Positions 38,601 to 52,006 of a stretch of 64,000 nucleotides of DNA are shown piece after piece. The notes below the pieces were generated by a model. It saw nothing but the letters and a program-made list of their open reading frames with translations, searched no databases and was not told where the DNA came from. This DNA comes from Neodiprion pinetum. Its lineage: Eukaryota > Arthropoda > Insecta > Hymenoptera > Diprionidae. The stretch lies in assembly GCF_021155775.2 (NCBI RefSeq), contig NC_060237.1, forward strand, positions 17,382,970 to 17,446,969, written 5' to 3'. Both the position numbers and the translations under genes were made by a program. Position 1 is the stretch's first letter. Every line of letters begins with the position of its first letter.

Positions 38601-40685
38601 TTTGAACGAATTCGAGATACTTTTGAACCATGCGATGTTCACCAATCTATGAATCGGGATATACCTGCAAGATGAACTGTTCTTACATACACTCAAGGGT
38701 ATTCCATTATCATAATTATTGTACATTCTAGCGTGAATACTGCAGTTAGGAACAGCGTCTCAATTCTGTTTCTGTAATGGTAAAGGGTGAATTGAGGAGG
38801 ATGCGTCGCGTCTTTGTATTCGACACAAGTGTAGGCGGAAATGATTTCCACGCCATACTATACGGCGTTTAACAATTCATGCTGTGTCTCATGCCACGCA
38901 CGATCGCTTGGAACGGAGTGTCTCGTACGAAGTAAGTAGGTGGACACGAGTACCTGCATGCTTCATCGTACAAACTCCATTCAGCGTAGGTGTCTCGATA
39001 CTCATTGTTGGTTATTTAGTTCTATTAAACAATATCCAAGCCTCCAGCATCGCTGATCGCTTGACGGCATCGCAGGTCGCAACTTCTCTCGCATTATATA
39101 GACTCGAACATGTGTACAATGTACCTTATTTATCCTCCCTATAAGCATGATGTCACTCAAACACTGCTCTTCCCTAGTATTTGATCAGAGGCTCATGACG
39201 GATTTTCAGTCTGGGTATAGACATTTTTGTGCAGAAGAGCTCCCCGAATCATCCAACTCAGTCCTAAAAATTACTGCAAATATTCGGATCTTGTCCTCTC
39301 TGAGACTTGCATTCGAAGAACGTATTGAGGTTGGTGGGTATGGGTCAGAGGCAGATTCGGTCGGCATGAAATGAAATGACCCATTGCGACTTATGCCTGG
39401 ATGTATAAATGAATAAACTCTCGCCGATGCCACGTCATGCTTAGCGCACGAAATTTGTAGATGTAAATTAGAGGCTTCCAAAGCACTGGGCAGGTGACAT
39501 TCGTTACTACGTTGAATTGACGGGGAATGGATGGATGATAGTGAATATTCCTGATCAACCAGCGATGAGAGATCAACGATTATTCCTACGTAAAAACTTG
39601 CTGAATCACGAATATCGGTGTGATTTCACAGTAGCTTATATTATCGGTGAATCGGCTGAATTTTGATGATCACCTTCGAGTGTTTGAACTATACCGTGCG
39701 AATTTTTTTTTATACCTGTATATTTGCATAGGCGGTGAGAAGCGGGTTGGGTTCGAATATTTGCTGAACCATCGCTCCATTGGTATAGTATAGGTAGGCA
39801 TTTCTGACGTGTATGTTCCGAACCGTCTTTTTTATTCTTAACTTTTTTCATTTAATAATAACGTCGTATGCGAGTTGTCGGCCGTATCGGATAGACCAAC
39901 TTATCTTTAGGAGGTATCTATCGCTAGCTATTAATTAATGAGTACAAATGTTTTGGGGATGATAGATTCGTACCTACTGATCGTAAGTATACTGTACAAG
40001 TGATCTAGTTCGATGCAATAATAAGTCGTTATCGCTTTTTCATAAATTGTTTCGCACAATAATTCAGATAGAGTCAAATCTGATGATTATGCTTGCGTAT
40101 GTTGGTACGATGAACGAAAGGTTTGACACAACAGTTTCGAGGTGAAAAATTGACGTGACGAATCCGCGCTCTTTCTTGTCTCCCTTTCGTGTTTTAACAC
40201 AAACAGAGGAGTCATAATGTTGAAACATTTCCTTAGCACGATCTGCACAAAGTCAAGTGCCTCCTCGATTTGTCATCGTTGAGAAAAAAACTTCAGAAGA
40301 CTCCAACCTGGAAGTAAGAGTTGAGTCACTCGCACGTTCGTTTTTCAAACGCGCGTTATCAAGTTTCGAAACGATGAACCGACTCAGTTGAATCAGTTCA
40401 ACATCGCGAATGAGACACGGGTAAACCCATGGAGTGAAGATGTCCCGAATAACTTTTCATGTCACCCCCGTTTTTTGGTCTGCAGAATCGTAACCTCCTA
40501 CAAACTGTTTACGAATAAATTACTTGCACGATGCTTTGAAGCTACGGAAGTACAAAAGCTCTTTTTTCTCAATCGACTTGAATTAGTGCTAATGCATCTG
40601 GTCTGAAAATAGGTCATAAGGTATACTGTATTACGATCAAACTGCATCGGATGGTAGAAACTAGACTTGGATTGCCAAGGGGCTA

Positions 40686-40826
40686 TTCACATTCGAGTAT
40701 ACTCGCTTCTTACTACCTTACTACTGGCGACTATCGGCGAGTATCGACGAGTATCGACGAGCCTTTGAATAGATAGGCAAAATAATTTAAATAAGGTAGT
40801 AAGAAGCGAGTAAACTCGAGAGTGAA
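40686..40826. repeat. 35-bp inverted repeat
   Basis: The arms 40686-40720 and 40792-40826 are reverse complements with about four differences and share ACTCGCTTCTTACTACCTTA. The 71-base loop carries a short direct repeat, CGAGTATCGACGAGTATCGA. Confidence 0.7.
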
Positions 40827-40862
40827 CAAATAGTCCTTCGGCGATCGCACACCGAACCATCC

Positions 40863-41110
40863 TAATACAGTAATGTTCATTAATGGGTTTCCAGTGGCTG
40901 ACGTTTTTTTTTTTAATCAAAACTGAAACGAGCTTTCTTTCCACGGAAATTTTACGAGTCCACGATGAACGCACCGTTTGTTTCTCCAGTCACTTGCGTC
41001 GTTAGTCGTTGGCGTGTAAAATTTTCTTGGAAAAGAAACTCGTTCCAGTTTTGATTCGAAACAAATAGCGAACCACTGGGAACTTATTAATGAACATTAA
41101 CTGTGTATAA
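40863..41110. repeat. About 110-bp inverted repeat beside the 40.7-kb hairpin
   Basis: The arms at about 40863-40971 and 41001-41110 share, inverted, AATGTTCATTAAT, CCAGTGG, TCAAAACTGRAACGAG and AAATTTTAC. The loop is short (about 30 bases). Together with 40686-40826 it makes two adjacent hairpins. They may be parts of one foldback element with internal rearrangement. Confidence 0.65.
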
Positions 41111-44100
41111 TCATCAACGGATTGAGCTAATCTTTTTTGCTTTATACTGCTCGTACATTTTTCAAGGTGAGGTCGTTATTTCAGGCTATGTGTACCTGTA
41201 AGTATACGACATCTGGACATAGTGTGCATGTAGGTGTATCTTACCTACGGCTTACCGTCGTGCGTACGTTCCTGCCTATATTTATATATGTATGTACAAA
41301 AGGCGAGGCTACATGAGAAAGGTGAGATCCAAACGGTGTGTCACTCCATTCCTTATAAGCCGGCGTACCCTGTGTACCCACGTCAAAATTAATCGCGGAT
41401 CGGCTTTTGACGGAGATAGCATTTTTCAGCTGACGTCATCTCGTCAGAATAGCCGACAAACAGACAGGTTGCTGACTCTGAAATTTCTCACCCGTGTTCT
41501 CATCTTGCTCGTGTTTCAGTTTCCAGAAAACGAATCGGGTAAATTCTCTCTGCATTCTGGTTGCACAGACTATGGGCTCGAAAGTTTGCTTGCAGCTTAT
41601 CCAAGTGGACAAACAAATCGTCTAGTCGAACTTATTGTTAGACCGAGTGTTGTAGAGTTAGGAGGTATATCGAGCGCTAAACAAAACCATCGTTGCAGCT
41701 TAACCGTTGTTGATGTGACATGTGCTGTTAACTATGCATACGTAGGTGTAGGATGGCTCTGGGTATGTGGGTACTGTACACACTACGGTGCAACTCGATA
41801 TGAAAGGCGACGTGGCGCGTAGAGTAGGTATATATCTATGACAACTTCCGTTTCCGGTTTCAGTTATTTCCTATCATCAAATACCATCGAATCAAACCGG
41901 CTAACCGATCGGGGCGGCGCTACTGCTGGTTGTAATGATCGGTGTCCTATTTCTATACCTATAAAGATTTTTTTGGCATTCTGGTGAAATTCATTCGTTG
42001 CAGCTCGAAACTTTAGATGAAAGCAAGATGGTCCGATTTGAATTCCAACACTATCCCTCCAATATCCCTATACAAGTATAAAAAAGTCCTGAGTGACGTT
42101 TTAACGACCAGCCACAATCCTTGGACCGAGAAACATGGAATTTGGGGGGTATGTTCCTTTCATCACGTAAGCACCCATGATGGACGGATTTTTTGAAAAT
42201 CGACTACTGAGAGGAGGAAAAGAATTGAAGCGTGTGTTGTTTTTATCGATATCTATTGGGACTGATGAGATATCGATTTGGTTTTTGCTTCTATGACGGC
42301 TGCTCATTCAAATACCTGAAAATGAATGTCGGCATTTTTTTTTTTCAATTCCATTCTTGAAGGTGTGAAATAGGATGAAATGTGTTTTTATGAATGGTTC
42401 GATATTTTTCAAACCCAATGCGATATCGACTTGGATTTGCTTCTAAAATTTTTAGTGTGCCAAATCAATTCTCCTCACTGACAATTCGTAAGGCGTACAG
42501 GGTCGGTACTTAGAGAGATAACCCCTAGTAATTCAGAAACTAAGATGTGTTTGGAGGTATTATCTGTATCTGCATTCGTGCGACTCACTATTTGCCGTAG
42601 AAAGTCATTACAATGCAAGTAAATACATGATAAGTTAGAGTCTGATATCTGATTCTGTAGCATAATATGATTACACCTAGCGAGTTATGTCTTCCTAGAG
42701 ATCGCTGTAGGATCACACCTTACAGAATGATCCCATACGCGCGCACATCGACGAACAAAAAGTGCAGACGCTAGACGTGTCAAGTAGGCCATATTACACG
42801 ATTAATTCGTCTGTAAAGTTTGTTAGTGGGTCACGTTATGTGGCCCGCTGTTTCAGGTCGCGTTGTAGTATGCGTATCGTTGCAAAACAACTGTTTATAA
42901 TTGTCCGATGCAGTAATTAATTGTTTTATGTAGGTATAGAATCGCACGGAATGGAATGGAATGAACGAATAAACACATTACGAAGCTCTTTGTCAATATT
43001 GCGAAGAATTGCCAGGCTGTAGGCTGACATTCCGTCTGATGCCACGGGATTTTTTACGTATCTATATCGGTATGCATTGTATATTTGCGTTGATTGCTGC
43101 CGCTGATGCGTTGCTTTATAATTAACTGCGAATATGTTCAAGTACGAGAAACAATGGGAGAGCTGGATCTTTGATTCTAGCCTCGCGAGGTTTCTTTTCC
43201 TGGCAGTTTCTTTCGTCGGTTAGCCGCTAAAGAACGCTTATGGCCATGTATACACTAATTTGCGTATAAATATCGTGACGCGAAAATGTAAAAACTTTCC
43301 CTAGTTGTGTCAACCACTTTCTACCTACCTGTCTGTCCTCGTGTAGTAACGAAAGATAACACACGTGTTACGTAGGTGGGTACTTTTTGCGATTCGGTCT
43401 ATATATAGCGGTTGAAAACCTTTGCTCTGATCCCGTTTACTAGATGACAAAGTCCTACTTTCAATCGGCATTAGTAACACACGTCTTACAAATTCGGAGA
43501 CGTTTATGCAAAGTGGTAGGTATCCGGCTGTCTGAATATTTTCTATATATAATTTATATCCACGGAACCAAATTTTTGTTATTTTTCAACTGGTTATAAA
43601 ATTAATTTTTTACGTGTCAAGTTTATTCGATGCTATGCCATTTTTTTTTTTTTTTTTCACGCAAATGTTTGCGTACTGCATCGAGAGTGTTCGGTGAAAA
43701 GTCCCAACGCGAGTGATTTTTTGCTGGGAGATAGGAAATCCGATAGCCATGCTATGCGGGACCATGAAATGAATGTGTGTGCAAAGTTTGAAGTTATTCC
43801 ATCGATCAGCGTTTGAGTTAAGAGGCCCACCACATCGGAAAATGTTGTTTCGAGATAAGCGCGTTTATAGTTTCGCCCTTGGATTTGAGGTTCATTTTCA
43901 GTCACATTCGCAGCTTTCTCGCAGGCTGATCTTTCTAGCCTTGAACTCTGCTTTAACGATGCGCACACGGTTGCGCTATTTCACTCAAGTGTTCACAACT
44001 ATTTCAATTTTTGTAAATTTCCCATCGGCTTTGGGCCAAAATGATTTTAAAAGATGTTGCTGTAATAATGTAGAAGGAAAATGTTCACCGATTTTTTTTC

Positions 44101-45092
44101 GAAAAGTTGCGACCGGATGTTACCCCTTAAAGTACAAAGTATAATATTTTTAAAAACATTCGAATGGCGTACAGGTACATACTTTTAGTTACGCACGTTT
44201 ATTTGGATTTCGAACGTTTGTTGTTAAAGAGTCAAATCATGCCCTGTGTGTTGGATAATGTATGATCTCCTTTTTCTTAGTTTCCTAAATGGATGGCAGA
44301 TCACTTTCACAGTTTTTTTTATACACGCAGGAATCGTTTCAATCTGCATGTGTGCTGCTAAAAGGTGTATAACCGTTGCTCAAAGCGGGCGGCTTGTTTA
44401 TTTTCACGATAATGAGTTTACCTGATATAGATATATCAGTGCATCGAAAATCCATTACATAGGTATACCTTCGAACAGCTGATGTAACGATGCCAATTAC
44501 GTGACCGCGAAAAATATTATTCGTAGTGTTGATGAGAAAATTACGTATTATTAATAGTAAAAAAGAATATAAACTTTACTATAGGAATTTTACCGACGAA
44601 CGGAATATAATATAACGCAATAGAGCATCGATATCGGCCGACGAAGATCGACCCAATTAATTTCATCCACGAGGCGTATATACGAAAAGGGCTAGCGTTG
44701 CGTCACGCGAAGAGTGCGCCGACAAGTTTAAATTTACAAAAACTCTTGGCTTCGGACCAAAGTTGTTCTGACCACCTCGAGAGGGTCCCTCATGGATTCT
44801 AGAGTGTACGAAGATGACGACGTCGGGGCATACAGGCAGAGGCTATACCTACCTTTGTGCCTTGGTTACATACGCAGCCGGACGTCGCGCGTCGCCTCGA
44901 GATAGCTGCGAGAAAACGCGACGTCGTCTGACCGCACACGGCGATCTTGCGAACGACTCAATGGCTATTATTAGATCATTGGATTTTATTCAAATTTAGA
45001 AAGCCTCTACGCGTCCCGCGCGCTGTTCTCAATTCAGGCTTGAACCCGGAAGAATTTTTATGCGGGCCTAATCTAGAGTAACGCTGCTTATG

Positions 45093-45618
45093 TATGGGAA
45101 ATTCCATGCGAATCCGATCAACATTGGTCTCTCAAAAACTATATTTTCTATTCCTTGTAACATTTCAAAACCGGGTCGATGATGAGGCCGATTTTTTGCC
45201 ATTTTTTCCAGTACTTTTAATTTTTTTGATCAATCAAAACATTGTTTGAACGATCTGGAAATTTCTGAAAAATTATCAAAACTTCTATTTTTTACTTGTA
45301 ATATTTTTAGACCGATTCCTTTAGGAGCGATTTTTGTCTATTTTTTGGCACATTCTACTTTTTCTTATCAACTTCATAATAAAACCGATCTAGAAATGTT
45401 CTAACAAAATAACTGAGAAACATCTTTGATGGAAGTTCAGAGAATTGTTTTGGAATTTCCGGACCGTTTAAACAATGTTTTAGTTGGTCAACAAAATTTT
45501 AAATGTCGAAAAAAAAAAAAAAAATTGAAAAATCAGGCTCATCATGGTCCGGTTTTAAAATATTTGTAAAATGAACGGTGAGGATCAGATGTTGGTTGGA
45601 TTTGCATCGAACTGCCAT
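45093..45618. mobile_element. Palindromic element, ATTCC-end family, copy 2
   Basis: The left end is TATGGGAAATTCCATGCGAA and then TCCGATCAACA. The right end reads GTTGGTTGGATTTGCATCGA and then ACTGCCATA, its imperfect reverse complement. The blocks AAAACCGGGTCGATGATGAG and CTCATCATGGTCCGGTTTTA form the inner arms. The interior matches the element at 12059-12743, so the two belong to one family, probably non-autonomous. Confidence 0.7.
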
Positions 45619-46071
45619 ATGCATGTATCGTCGAGATTTTACCGACCGTCATTCTACCCGTGTGCGTTCCTTTTGGCACAATCACGAATTATTACACGCA
45701 CAGGTGTTAAAGTTGTGTCGGAGCATAGGTATGAACTTCGACTGCGGAACGGAATGTAAATTCAACGCCCGTAGGACCTTAGCATGAACGGGTATGCAAA
45801 ACTTTCCATCAGCAAATGGTGTATAGGTACGGTCTGCTGGTCAATTATTTATGGAACGAAGAAGATCGATATGCGGTAAGGACCATGGTGTCTATTCCTG
45901 TACGAGCAAAAATGTAACGGCCCAGCGAAATTCAGATTCATGCAATAAGTATCGAAGAGTGCAGTCTCGTCATCGTGAAGATATAGGCAATGAATGGGGA
46001 AAAATTTTGCACTAATTGTAAGGTCAACGAAATTACTTGATGGTATTATTTAGCCAGAATTTGAATCGTTT

Positions 46072-46188
46072 TTATATTCACCGAATGAATTTTTGTTGGT
46101 AAAATAAACGTCACTTTTCAACTTGATGCGTGCGTTTTTTTGAAAGCGAAGTTAATTTTATCGACAAAAATTCATCCGGTGAGTATAA
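46072..46188. repeat. 48-bp hairpin with a 21-base loop
   Basis: The arms at 46072-46119 and 46141-46188 share, inverted, TCACCGRATGAATTTTTGT and AAAATWAAC. The short loop means the transcript would fold into a tight stem. Confidence 0.7.
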
Positions 46189-49100
46189 ATAATAGGGCCC
46201 GTCAGCTTTCCAGAAATATTATGCCAGACACAGAATTGAGAAATACAAAAGAACTGTTTGTACAACTTTTTGTGAAATTATAAACAATGGAGAAAGTCGT
46301 CATAATTTTCGTCTCCAGAGTAATTACGAATAATCGTTCCTTCACCTTGTCCGAAAATTCTTTCGCGCACGGCGGTTACAACTCGATATTAAATTGCAAC
46401 ACATAAATTACTGCGTGCAAAAGCAACGTTCTTTTTTACACATGGAATACTTGCAGATTCAGGGTAGTTCGCTTAGTTACCAGAAGAGCATCATATTAGT
46501 GATATGTTGAAAGTTGTACAGATTGTTTTTCCTTCCATGCAGAGTTATAACATCCTGAACATGATCATGGAGTTAGGATGGTACTCGACCTCTTTATACC
46601 TCGACAACTGGGTTGCGAACAGTGATTTGGTACATTGGAAGAAGTCAAATTTTCAAAATCTGAGTTTGTTGATGCTGTATTGACGGTTTGCTAAATTCAG
46701 GTAATCCTAAGGTTGAAAAATAACGACTTTTTCTGAAGAAGAATCAATAACGTTGCAAATTTCGGTCTGATGTTATTTCGCGGTCAAGTTTTCCCTTTTC
46801 GCAAACACTTTTCCTTGCACGAGTAAATTTTTTTTCTTCACGCCGAAACGCACTTCATACGATTTCGTGTCGAAGTGGGCCTCGCCAATTCAAACTTGTT
46901 ACACGCAACTCCTCGATCATGTTATCATACAAGTACAATGTATACCTATACCCATTCATATATCAGATATATCGGCATTCATCTAGGCCGCCATTTACGC
47001 GATAATATAAGTACATACAGACTATCGTTGAGCTGCAAGTAGACTTATTTTGCAGGCTACGATACGAATTAGCGGGCGAATTCTATAGATAGAAACGTGC
47101 GTTACTCCCCTGTCAATTACCGAGGCTCTGCTCTTGGCATTGGCTCTCTAGCATTGCTGACGTGAATGTTTCCTGCTGTCCAATTTACTTCCACTTCGCG
47201 GTCGTTAGCGCTAGGTATTAATTGTTTTAGCCCCCAGACACCTCTCCTGTAGGTCCATGTCAGCGGAATTCTGTATCGTCCGAGTAGGAACTGAGCTAAT
47301 TCAATTGACATCTGTACACGATAGTCCTCAATATCGACAAGCATCGTGTGAGGTGCAAATATTTTCATAATTTCTTTTTCTACCAACACACAGACTTCAA
47401 TGATTCAAAAATCCAAAAGACCGATGTCACTTTGGTTCAATCAGTAGTTCCAGCTGCAAATGAATCAACGGGCACTGCACTTTATAGGCTCTGCGATTCA
47501 GCGAAACGCCGTCAGTTGTGACTCGATTATTTTTTTGCTTGCATGAGGGAAAGCCGAAAGTCTGCACTCCTGGGTTTTTAGTCCTGCCGTGCTGCACCAG
47601 TGAGATTTTATCGCTTACATAGCCACCGTTAGGTACGTCCGACGAATTGTTGCGCGATGACTTTCACTGGATTTAAGGCGGCGCGAACTTGCTTGGGTCA
47701 ATTTTTCATGACATTCAGTTCGACAAGTATATATACGTATAGTTGATACGGTGTAATATCTGCGCACATTAATTGATTCACGAAATTGAGTCCTCGGCGT
47801 TGAGTTTCTTGTACGAAAATCGATCGTGGTTCAGTGAATCTTTCACCAATCATATTCTCTTCTAGGTTTTTCCACTATACGACTGAAAGATCAGATTAGC
47901 AGTTTTAATCCCGTAGTCCTAACATCGCGATTCTGGGATATCATCGTCTGACTATGTATACCTGTCGTATGAATCAGTATGTGAGATGTGTATAGTGCGA
48001 ATTGTTAACAGTCACGGTATTATAATCACGCGAATTTTTTATATACTTAAAAAAAACAGTCGTGTTTGGAATCGATTCAACTTCACTTCCAAACTGTGTA
48101 ACAGTGCAGTGTATTCTTGGATCGGTGGTAACGGTTACCAATAATTTTCTATTCCATCTATTCAAGCCATTTATATAATATTTAGATTAATTGAAATAAG
48201 AGGCAGCTGTAAGAAACTGCTCTTAACTTAATATAACGGAATCTCAACGCACTTTACTCCAAAGGCTAAAAACCGTCTGACCCGCGATAACTCTTCTCGA
48301 ATAATAACTCAGGTTTATGGGTTTGAGTGGAACTAGAAAGCGCCGACAGTGTCATCGTTCTTCACGCGAGTGCCGGACTCGTTCGTTCGGTCATCGGTCT
48401 GGCCGATTCACGAATGCAGCACCTATAGATACACGTTTTCCTCCTCGTGGCTTATCCCACGCTTGTGAGAGGCACACCGTAAATTTATTTCCAGTGACTC
48501 ATTCGAATTCTGTTGGGCTTACGGCGCGAGTTCCTCTGGCTGTTGCAGGTCGGTCGACCTCCCCAACTTCGGATTGGCTCATCGTCAGTTAGAAATATCT
48601 TGCACCGGTGCGGCATGGAGAAACTTGCAGACAGACCTGAATAGCATAGGCAAAGATAGAAGAAGTTCACGCGATTTCACTCGGTTCGTTGCTGCGGCAG
48701 CTTGATCAGAGACTGCGATTCGCGTTTTCATCGCCATTCGTGGCTTCTCTGCAATCCAGCTTCGTGGATACAAGTGGCAATCTACGTTTACAAACGCCGA
48801 CCACGTCTTGTAACTCGTCTTCGTCCCGGTATTGCGGATGTAATCATCGTCTGTGGAATGCAGATCAGCGGTCCTCTATCGTGTTTCCGTCCGTGCGATA
48901 CTCTCGATATTCAAAGTGCCTCAGGTACATGGTCTTTGAGCTTAATAATTCAGGCTTTTTTTCTCACGCTCACGAACAACCTCCACTTTTCCCCCTCCTC
49001 TATTTCCGCCTCCGTATCTTCACATCCCGAGGTTCCTTCAACATCGGGCAGTTTCACATGGTATAATAGTCTTTATTACGCTATACCCTCACTGGGAAAA

Positions 49101-50945
49101 TATCCGGAGACGCCATGCTCAGCTGTCCCCAAACGTTGCAGTTAAAATTCGTACTCGCTGTCTATTTAAGGGTCGCCTAAGGCTTGAGTTGCACCTTTTT
49201 TAGGTACTAGCCAAAACACGGTTAGTTTTACTATCGTTGCATAAGTATTCAATATTCGTAAACCATTTTCACAATTGGGTGTCAGGTATGAAACGAAGAA
49301 AACCTAAATTGCGTCTGCATGGTCATTGAAAGGTTACGATGCTTTTTTGAGTCAGCAACAAATAGACCTGAACAAGTACGCGCAGAAGTCGTAGAGAGTT
49401 GGCTGCGATGCTGGTTCGATTTAGCCTTTTTGTAAGAAGGCAGTCAATGCAATTGTCGATAAGTGCTGTATCTCTTTCGAGATGACTTCACGAGTTGTAA
49501 CGAGTGAGAAATTAAACGTTTGTATACTGCTCGCGGAGTACAGCGTGGAATCTGCCAACCTTGGAAAGATTCCCTCTGGTCCGATGCATCTTACCTCTCA
49601 CGCTTTATTCTCGATACTTAATATCCGCAACTGGTTGTAAACTGGATTTCGTTGAGCACGAGTTGTGCAGAAAATTGAGAGTCAAGGCTGTTAACAACGA
49701 GCGATCGAATATCTCTAGATTTTACTTTTCTTGCTGTGCAATCGAACCCAGCTTGTATGGTCATATTTTGACGTATATCACGGTAGAAAAATTCTATCCC
49801 CATATCATGTTTCTCCGCAAGTAAGCGGACTAATTTTCAAGAATTAACAATCAGGCATCGATGTCTTGCCACGGATAACCTTACCTGTCGGTATAACTCC
49901 TAGGTATAGTTTACTTCGTAACTGTCCGTATGTGCATGGCAATAACTTCCGTTAACGGTTAGATCATTGAAAGCGGTGTGACCGGTTGAGTCGGTTGAGC
50001 CGTCTAGAAACGCTACCGTTAAACGGTGAATGAAATCTCTATTTACGTTATTACTGACTTACTGCAAAGCTTGAAACATGTGTACGTTGTTATATTATAC
50101 GAAATTACGAACGAACTATAGGCAAGGAAAGTGTGGAATCCGGTGAACGCAGGAAACAGTCGGTTAGTAATTAGAAATCAAGTTGAAAGTGTTCTCAGTC
50201 TATCGGCGTACTGGAGGCAACGAGGTTTTCGGTATTACATAGATTATTTTCACGTGCGTCATCGACATACCGCTTGTTAAATTAGTGCATCATTTGATCG
50301 TTATTCATTATTCTTAAGAACAATCGGTTCTCAGTGAATGTGTGTATCATAATGATAGAAGAATAGCCCAGTAGTAATTTGTTTGAAAAGGCGAAACGAG
50401 CCTTTTGTGAGTTGTATCGGAAGACCGAGTTTTTCTCTTTACCCTCGTCCTTCTTCTTGTTCTTTTTCTTCTTCTTCTTTGAAGCGGGGAAGACCGCTCT
50501 GTTAATTTCGCGTTGATGAGATATACCAGAAGGCTGAATTGTCTCGAGGGGATAATAAACGAGAAAGCGAGGAATGGTATCGAAGTGCAAGGTGTGTAGA
50601 GTGTGTTTTATTTCTTATCGTCAGTCTTATCTAATTTCGCCTCTTTCTAAAAGTCTTACGGTGGTGTTTCTGGCATGATTAGATATACAAATCTTGAAGT
50701 TTGAGACTTGCGATAACCGACTTGTGCACGTGCTGGACGATGGTGTGGTCGGATAATTTACTGAAACGTTAGTTGTCACGCGAAACGAATTCGGCCAAAG
50801 ACAGCCAGAGGTCAGAGGTCGCGAAACTAGCGGAATGGCGGTTCTGACGTAGAACTCTACCTATACCCAAATTATTGAGCGTTATAGGTAGACGTGTGCA
50901 GACTGCTGGCGTATTTCAAAGAAACTCAATACCTTCTTCTTTACA

Positions 50946-51189
50946 CACTTAAAAAAATTGATACGTTCTAAGTAGACGATTACTTGACTATAATTAGCAA
51001 GTGAATTTTGTTTTAATTTGAATTCATTCACTTGTTCCAAGGAAAGCTTTTTCATTTTACACCTAATCGGAATGGATTTAAATCAATATCAATTTATTTC
51101 ATTCCGTATGATCAATTTCTTAGTTATGTATGCTAATATACAAGTAATATTTTACTTGCGGAGATGATTTAAATGTTTACTTTTCAGTG
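50946..51189. mobile_element. Possible small CACT-ended MITE
   Basis: The left side reads CACTTAAAAAAATTGATACG. The right side, read inward, is CACTGAAAAGTAAAC. Inner AAGTAATATTTTACTTG and CAAGTGAATT-type words add further inverted symmetry. The terminal match is short and no target duplication is clear, so this is tentative. Confidence 0.3.
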
Positions 51190-51990
51190 CAGTACATTTC
51201 GGGATTCATCGAAATCCTAATTTGCCGTCGAATATTGTTAGCGTGTAATATAAAAAAATGTTAATTATTTCAATTCCATATAGCCGTTGGTAGTCTGTAG
51301 GTATTTTACAGTGAATTTTCGAATCAATCTCGACACTGTAAAGTGATTTTCTTAAATTTATATTCAAGCCATATTGTATGATAAATTTCATCCGTTTCCT
51401 TCAGCTTCAAAACCATTCTCTTTCACTCCATAATTTCTACAACACGCACATGTAGGACACGTTTTCAATAAAAATCTTCAAGCAGGTAGTCACACGTGAA
51501 CTTGAATACGTAATGCGTTATACGTACGTAACGTATATATGCGCATTCGTATAGTACAGGGTTATGTATTTGTATAATACCTATCCACGCATGCATGTAT
51601 AAACAACTTTTAAAGAATGCGCAAACGCATCTTTTCCGAAAATTTACGTCTGCGCATGAATTCTTTTCAATGGGATTGAACAGTTGTGTACCTACGTCTT
51701 ACACCGCGTGTAATTCCTTCGAACTATGAATAAAAGTTTCATATAAAATCGCCGGCAACAAACGATCATTATAAACGCAGCTGCGTCCGTTTCGCCGATC
51801 CGACAATGAGTTCCAACAAGTACTGCGTTGTTCTCTTATTCTATCCTCTCCTTGTCTTTTTTCACATCCTTTGCTCCTTCGTGCATCCTCATTCTTTCCC
51901 AGTGCACGATCCTTCGCAACGTCCTGCGTCGCCGGTGTGAAACGCCGAGGGTCACGCATCGCTGTTACGCAGGAATTTCTCTCGGAGCCT

Positions 51991-52006
51991 CCCCCCCCCC
52001 CCCCCC
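51991..52006. repeat. C16 homopolymer
   Basis: Sixteen C in a row, striking in an AT-rich region. It is a possible polymorphic site or assembly artefact. Confidence 0.9.

Noticed and set aside
39740..39775. GGGTTCGAATATT word resembling a tRNA T-loop
   Set aside because: No matching acceptor stem, D-arm or anticodon arm upstream.
41292..41822. 176-codon + strand frame
   Set aside because: No domain, no splice partner, and a composition like that of the surrounding non-coding DNA.
48689..49145. Overlapping 125- and 147-codon frames
   Set aside because: Two frames and the opposite strand are all open at once; no motif or splice context.
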